Assembly (NCBI GenBank): GCA_963791455.1 | Contig: CAWBSM010000004.1 | Span: 1-64,000 of the forward strand | From: Bog-473 sp963791455 | Lineage (GTDB): Bacteria; Actinomycetota; Acidimicrobiia; Acidimicrobiales; RAAP-2 | DNA: 64,000 nt | Direction: 5' to 3' | Part shown: positions 62,077 through 64,000 of the stretch, piece after piece | Layout of the letters: each line of letters opens with the position of its first letter | How positions within the stretch are numbered: the stretch's first letter is position 1 | Position numbers and translations under genes: made by a program | The notes under the pieces: model-generated | What the model was told of the DNA's origin: nothing | Database searches by the model: none | Seen by the model: only the letters and a program-made list of their open reading frames with translations

Positions 62077-62510
62077 TGGGGTCGCCCTTGCCGGTGCCGG
62101 CCCCCGAACGCACGCCCGAGACTCATCCGTTCTGGGAGGGGACGGCGGGCGGGCTCCTGCTGCTGGCGCGCTGCGATGCGTGCGCCCTGGTGATCTGGTA
62201 CCCGAAAACCCACTGCCCGGGATGTGGCCGGGACGCCGTCTCGTGGATCGCGGCGTCAGGGAACGGCACCGTCTACAGCTATAGCGTCGTCCATCGCGGA
62301 ACGGGCGCGTTCCGCGATGCCGCGCCGTTCGTCGTCGCGTATGTGGAGCTGACGGAGGGGCCGCGTGTGCTGACCAACATCGTGGGCTGCGAACCCGACG
62401 AGGTCTCGATCGGCCAACGGGTGAGGGTGGTGTTCTTCGACACGGGCGAGGGATGCGCGCTCTACCGGTTCGTTCCGGCGGACACCGCGCCACGGGTCGT
62501 GGACGTCTGA
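62076..62510 (+). CDS. DUF35 zinc-ribbon/OB-fold protein (2)
   Basis: The protein has 144 residues from ATG at 62076. The zinc knuckle has CDAC and CPGC, followed by the OB fold NGTVYSYSVVHRGTGAF, PFVVAYVELTEGPRVLTNIVG and a basic-strand end. It overlaps the thiolase-like gene by 1 bp before it and the CoA-transferase gene by 1 bp after it, so it is made in step with both. In the ChsH2-Ltp2 case the DUF35 domain places the acyl-CoA for retro-aldol cleavage; the same job is likely here. Confidence 0.9.
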   Translation: MGSPLPVPAPERTPETHPFWEGTAGGLLLLARCDACALVIWYPKTHCPGCGRDAVSWIAASGNGTVYSYSVVHRGTGAFRDAAPFVVAYVELTEGPRVLTNIVGCEPDEVSIGQRVRVVFFDTGEGCALYRFVPADTAPRVVDV

Positions 62511-63700
62511 TGGCGCAGCCGTTGGGCGGGCTGCGGGTGCTCGATGTGACCGGGCGGACCGGAGCCTACTGCGGCAAGATCCTGGCTGATCTCGGGGCCG
62601 ACGTCCTCAAGGTCGAGTTGCCAACCGGCGACCGGATGCGGACCCTGCCACCCTTCCGTGACGGGGCGTCAGGGCCCGAGGCAAGCCTGCTCTTCGCCTA
62701 TTACCACCACAACAAGCGCGGCATCACTCTCGACTGGGAACGCGGCGAGGCGCAGGAGCTGCTCGAGAGCCTATCGGCCTGTTCGGACGTGGTGCTGGCC
62801 TCGCCGAAGGGCGAGCCCGAGCGGGTGGTCGGCTTCATCGAAGACCCGCCTTCCCTGTCCTGGGTGACGGGCCCCGTGCTCACCTGCTTCATCACGCCGT
62901 TCGGGTTGACCGGTCCGTACCGTGACTGGCGGGCGACGCCCTTCACGTCGTTCGCCATGAGCGGGTACATGCATGCGGTCGGTGCCCCGGAAGGACCACC
63001 GCTTTGCATGCCTGGGCAAGAGTTCTACGACGAGGCCGGGATCTGGGCCGCTTTCCTCGTCCAGGCGGCACTGCGCGGTCCAGCGGATCGTCGGTCGCAG
63101 GTGCTCGACGTCTCCATCCATGAAGTCGGACTGTTCAACAAGTTAGGGACGGAGCAGTACAGTCAGGCCGGGCGGATCAAGACTCGGGAAACGAACTTCG
63201 GGCCGCCTCCCGGGGGGATCTGGCAGTGCCGCGACGGCCGGGTAGACATCGGCGCCCATTCGGCCCACCACTGGGACGTCTTCGTCGACCTGCTGGGCCG
63301 ACCGGACGTGTTGTCCGACCCGATCTATCGCGACCGGGTGATGCGGGTCCAGCTGTTCGACGTGTTGAGCGACATCATCGTTGAGCAATTGTCGGCCTGG
63401 CGCGCGCCGGAGTTCGTCGAGGCAGGTCAGGCGGCCGGCCTGCCCTGCGCGCTGACGCAGACGCCAGCCCAGTTCACTCAGGATCTCCAGCCTGCGGCGC
63501 GGGACTTCTTCATTGAGTCGACCCGGGCCGGGACCGGGTCGGTGCGCCTCCCCGGCCCCCCGTTCCTTTCCGACCCTCCCCTGATCGCCTACCGCCGGTC
63601 GGCCCCCCAGTTGGGCGAGGCCAACGAGGAGGTCTTCGTACACGAGCTGGGGTACTCGCCGCGCGTTCTGCAACATTGGCGGGCCGATGGCCTCGTCTGA
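62510..63700 (+). CDS. CaiB/BaiF CoA-transferase without the catalytic Asp
   Basis: The protein has 396 residues from ATG at 62510. GLRVLDVTGRTGAYCGKILADLGADVLKVE starts the fold. The catalytic position reads Pro144 in RATPFTSFAMSG where relatives have Asp. The middle region (DEAGIWAAFLVQAAL, VLDVSIHEVGLF) is well kept. Its last 14 bp overlap the next CoA-transferase gene, so it again looks like the non-catalytic half of a two-subunit enzyme. Confidence 0.9.
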   Translation: MAQPLGGLRVLDVTGRTGAYCGKILADLGADVLKVELPTGDRMRTLPPFRDGASGPEASLLFAYYHHNKRGITLDWERGEAQELLESLSACSDVVLASPKGEPERVVGFIEDPPSLSWVTGPVLTCFITPFGLTGPYRDWRATPFTSFAMSGYMHAVGAPEGPPLCMPGQEFYDEAGIWAAFLVQAALRGPADRRSQVLDVSIHEVGLFNKLGTEQYSQAGRIKTRETNFGPPPGGIWQCRDGRVDIGAHSAHHWDVFVDLLGRPDVLSDPIYRDRVMRVQLFDVLSDIIVEQLSAWRAPEFVEAGQAAGLPCALTQTPAQFTQDLQPAARDFFIESTRAGTGSVRLPGPPFLSDPPLIAYRRSAPQLGEANEEVFVHELGYSPRVLQHWRADGLV

Positions 63701-64000
63701 CACGCTCCGAAAGGCGCCGCTTGCCGGTGTCCGCGTCCTGTCGTTCGGCTCGTTCGTCGCGGGCAACATCTGCGCCCTCATGCTGGCGGACCTGGGCGCG
63801 GACGTGGTGAAGATCGAGTCACGTGAGCGCCCGGAGGCCCTCCGAGCTTACGACACACCGGGGCAGCCGCCGGTGTTCGAGCCATCGGGTACGAGAACGA
63901 CGGCCCTGTTCGCCGGCATGACCCGCGGCGTGCGCAGTGCGTGTATCGACATGGAGAACGAGCGCGGCCGACGCACGTTTCGAGAACTTGCGGAGCGGGC
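63687..64000 (+). CDS. CaiB/BaiF CoA-transferase, cut by the window end
   Basis: ATG at 63687 overlaps the previous gene by 14 bp. The 104 visible codons read LAGVRVLSFGSFVAGNICALMLADLGADVVKIE, the standard family N-terminus, then a charged loop (ERPEALRAYDTPGQPP) and GMTRGVRSACIDMENERGR, the strand before the substrate region. The catalytic Asp lies past the window. By the pattern of the neighbouring pairs it is predicted to keep that Asp. Confidence 0.88.
   Translation, partial: MASSDTLRKAPLAGVRVLSFGSFVAGNICALMLADLGADVVKIESRERPEALRAYDTPGQPPVFEPSGTRTTALFAGMTRGVRSACIDMENERGRRTFRELAER

Noticed and set aside
1..64000. tRNA, rRNA, CRISPR, insertion sequence or prophage
   Set aside because: I found no regularly spaced repeats, transposase or integrase motifs, phage structural genes or credible cloverleaf sequence. 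A covariance-model scan would be needed to exclude small RNAs.

Overview
The window is high-GC bacterial DNA with many GTG starts, clear Shine-Dalgarno sites and frequent ATGA/TGATG gene overlaps. The protein families point to an actinomycete: a hydrolase-nucleotide cyclase fusion, a DUF2510 protein, a TIGR03086/mycothiol-type DinB-fold protein, DUF1206, DUF6328, and many CaiB/BaiF CoA-transferases and acyl-CoA dehydrogenases. A soil or aquatic member of Actinomycetota, perhaps of Acidimicrobiia, fits best; the lineage is inferred from gene content only. I saw no rRNA, tRNA, CRISPR array, transposase, integrase or replication origin.

Left part (1-30 kb) is loosely packed. It opens with a class III nucleotide cyclase fused to a degenerate hydrolase domain, directly followed by a cyclic-nucleotide-binding protein, then a secreted phosphoesterase. 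After that come small stress and envelope genes: GNAT, PNPOx-like, AI-2E exporter-like permease, DUF1206, a Lys/Ala-rich histone-like protein with 87-bp tandem repeats, DoxX, HAD phosphatase, ferritin-like, low-affinity iron permease family, SRPBCC, a GAF-PP2C-HATPase switch protein, DUF6328, an MFS transporter with a winged-helix-like tail, and an ArsB-like permease. Embedded at 14.7-17.7 kb is a tightly overlapping four-gene operon: acyl-CoA-dehydrogenase-like protein, PIG-L deacetylase, NodS-like methyltransferase and GT2 glycosyltransferase. It looks like a dedicated system for making a modified glycolipid or saccharide.

Right part (30-64 kb) is dense and almost wholly catabolic: two crotonases, a class II aldolase, two SDRs, a cytochrome P450, an acyl-CoA synthetase, a pair of acyl-CoA dehydrogenases, an aldehyde dehydrogenase, a luciferase-like flavin or F420 oxidoreductase, four amidohydrolase-2 proteins, two thiolase-like proteins lacking the nucleophilic Cys, two DUF35 zinc-ribbon proteins, an ABC solute-binding protein, a TetR regulator and nine CaiB/BaiF domains in eight genes. 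The gene set suggests uptake, CoA activation and beta-oxidation-like or retro-aldol breakdown of a branched or polycyclic carboxylic acid; the substrate cannot be named from sequence.

Two patterns go beyond routine annotation. (1) A 16-bp dyad, about TTAGGCRAACGCCCAA, recurs in promoter regions at 30209, 35672, 39750 and 56945, with a weaker copy at 48238. It ties the scattered catabolic operons into one putative regulon. (2) The CaiB/BaiF genes often come in pairs in which one partner keeps the catalytic Asp and the other has lost it; one pair is fused into a single 829-residue protein. This suggests asymmetric heteromeric CoA-transferases. A frameshift at about 40850 creates a false giant fusion frame from two adjacent CoA-transferase genes.
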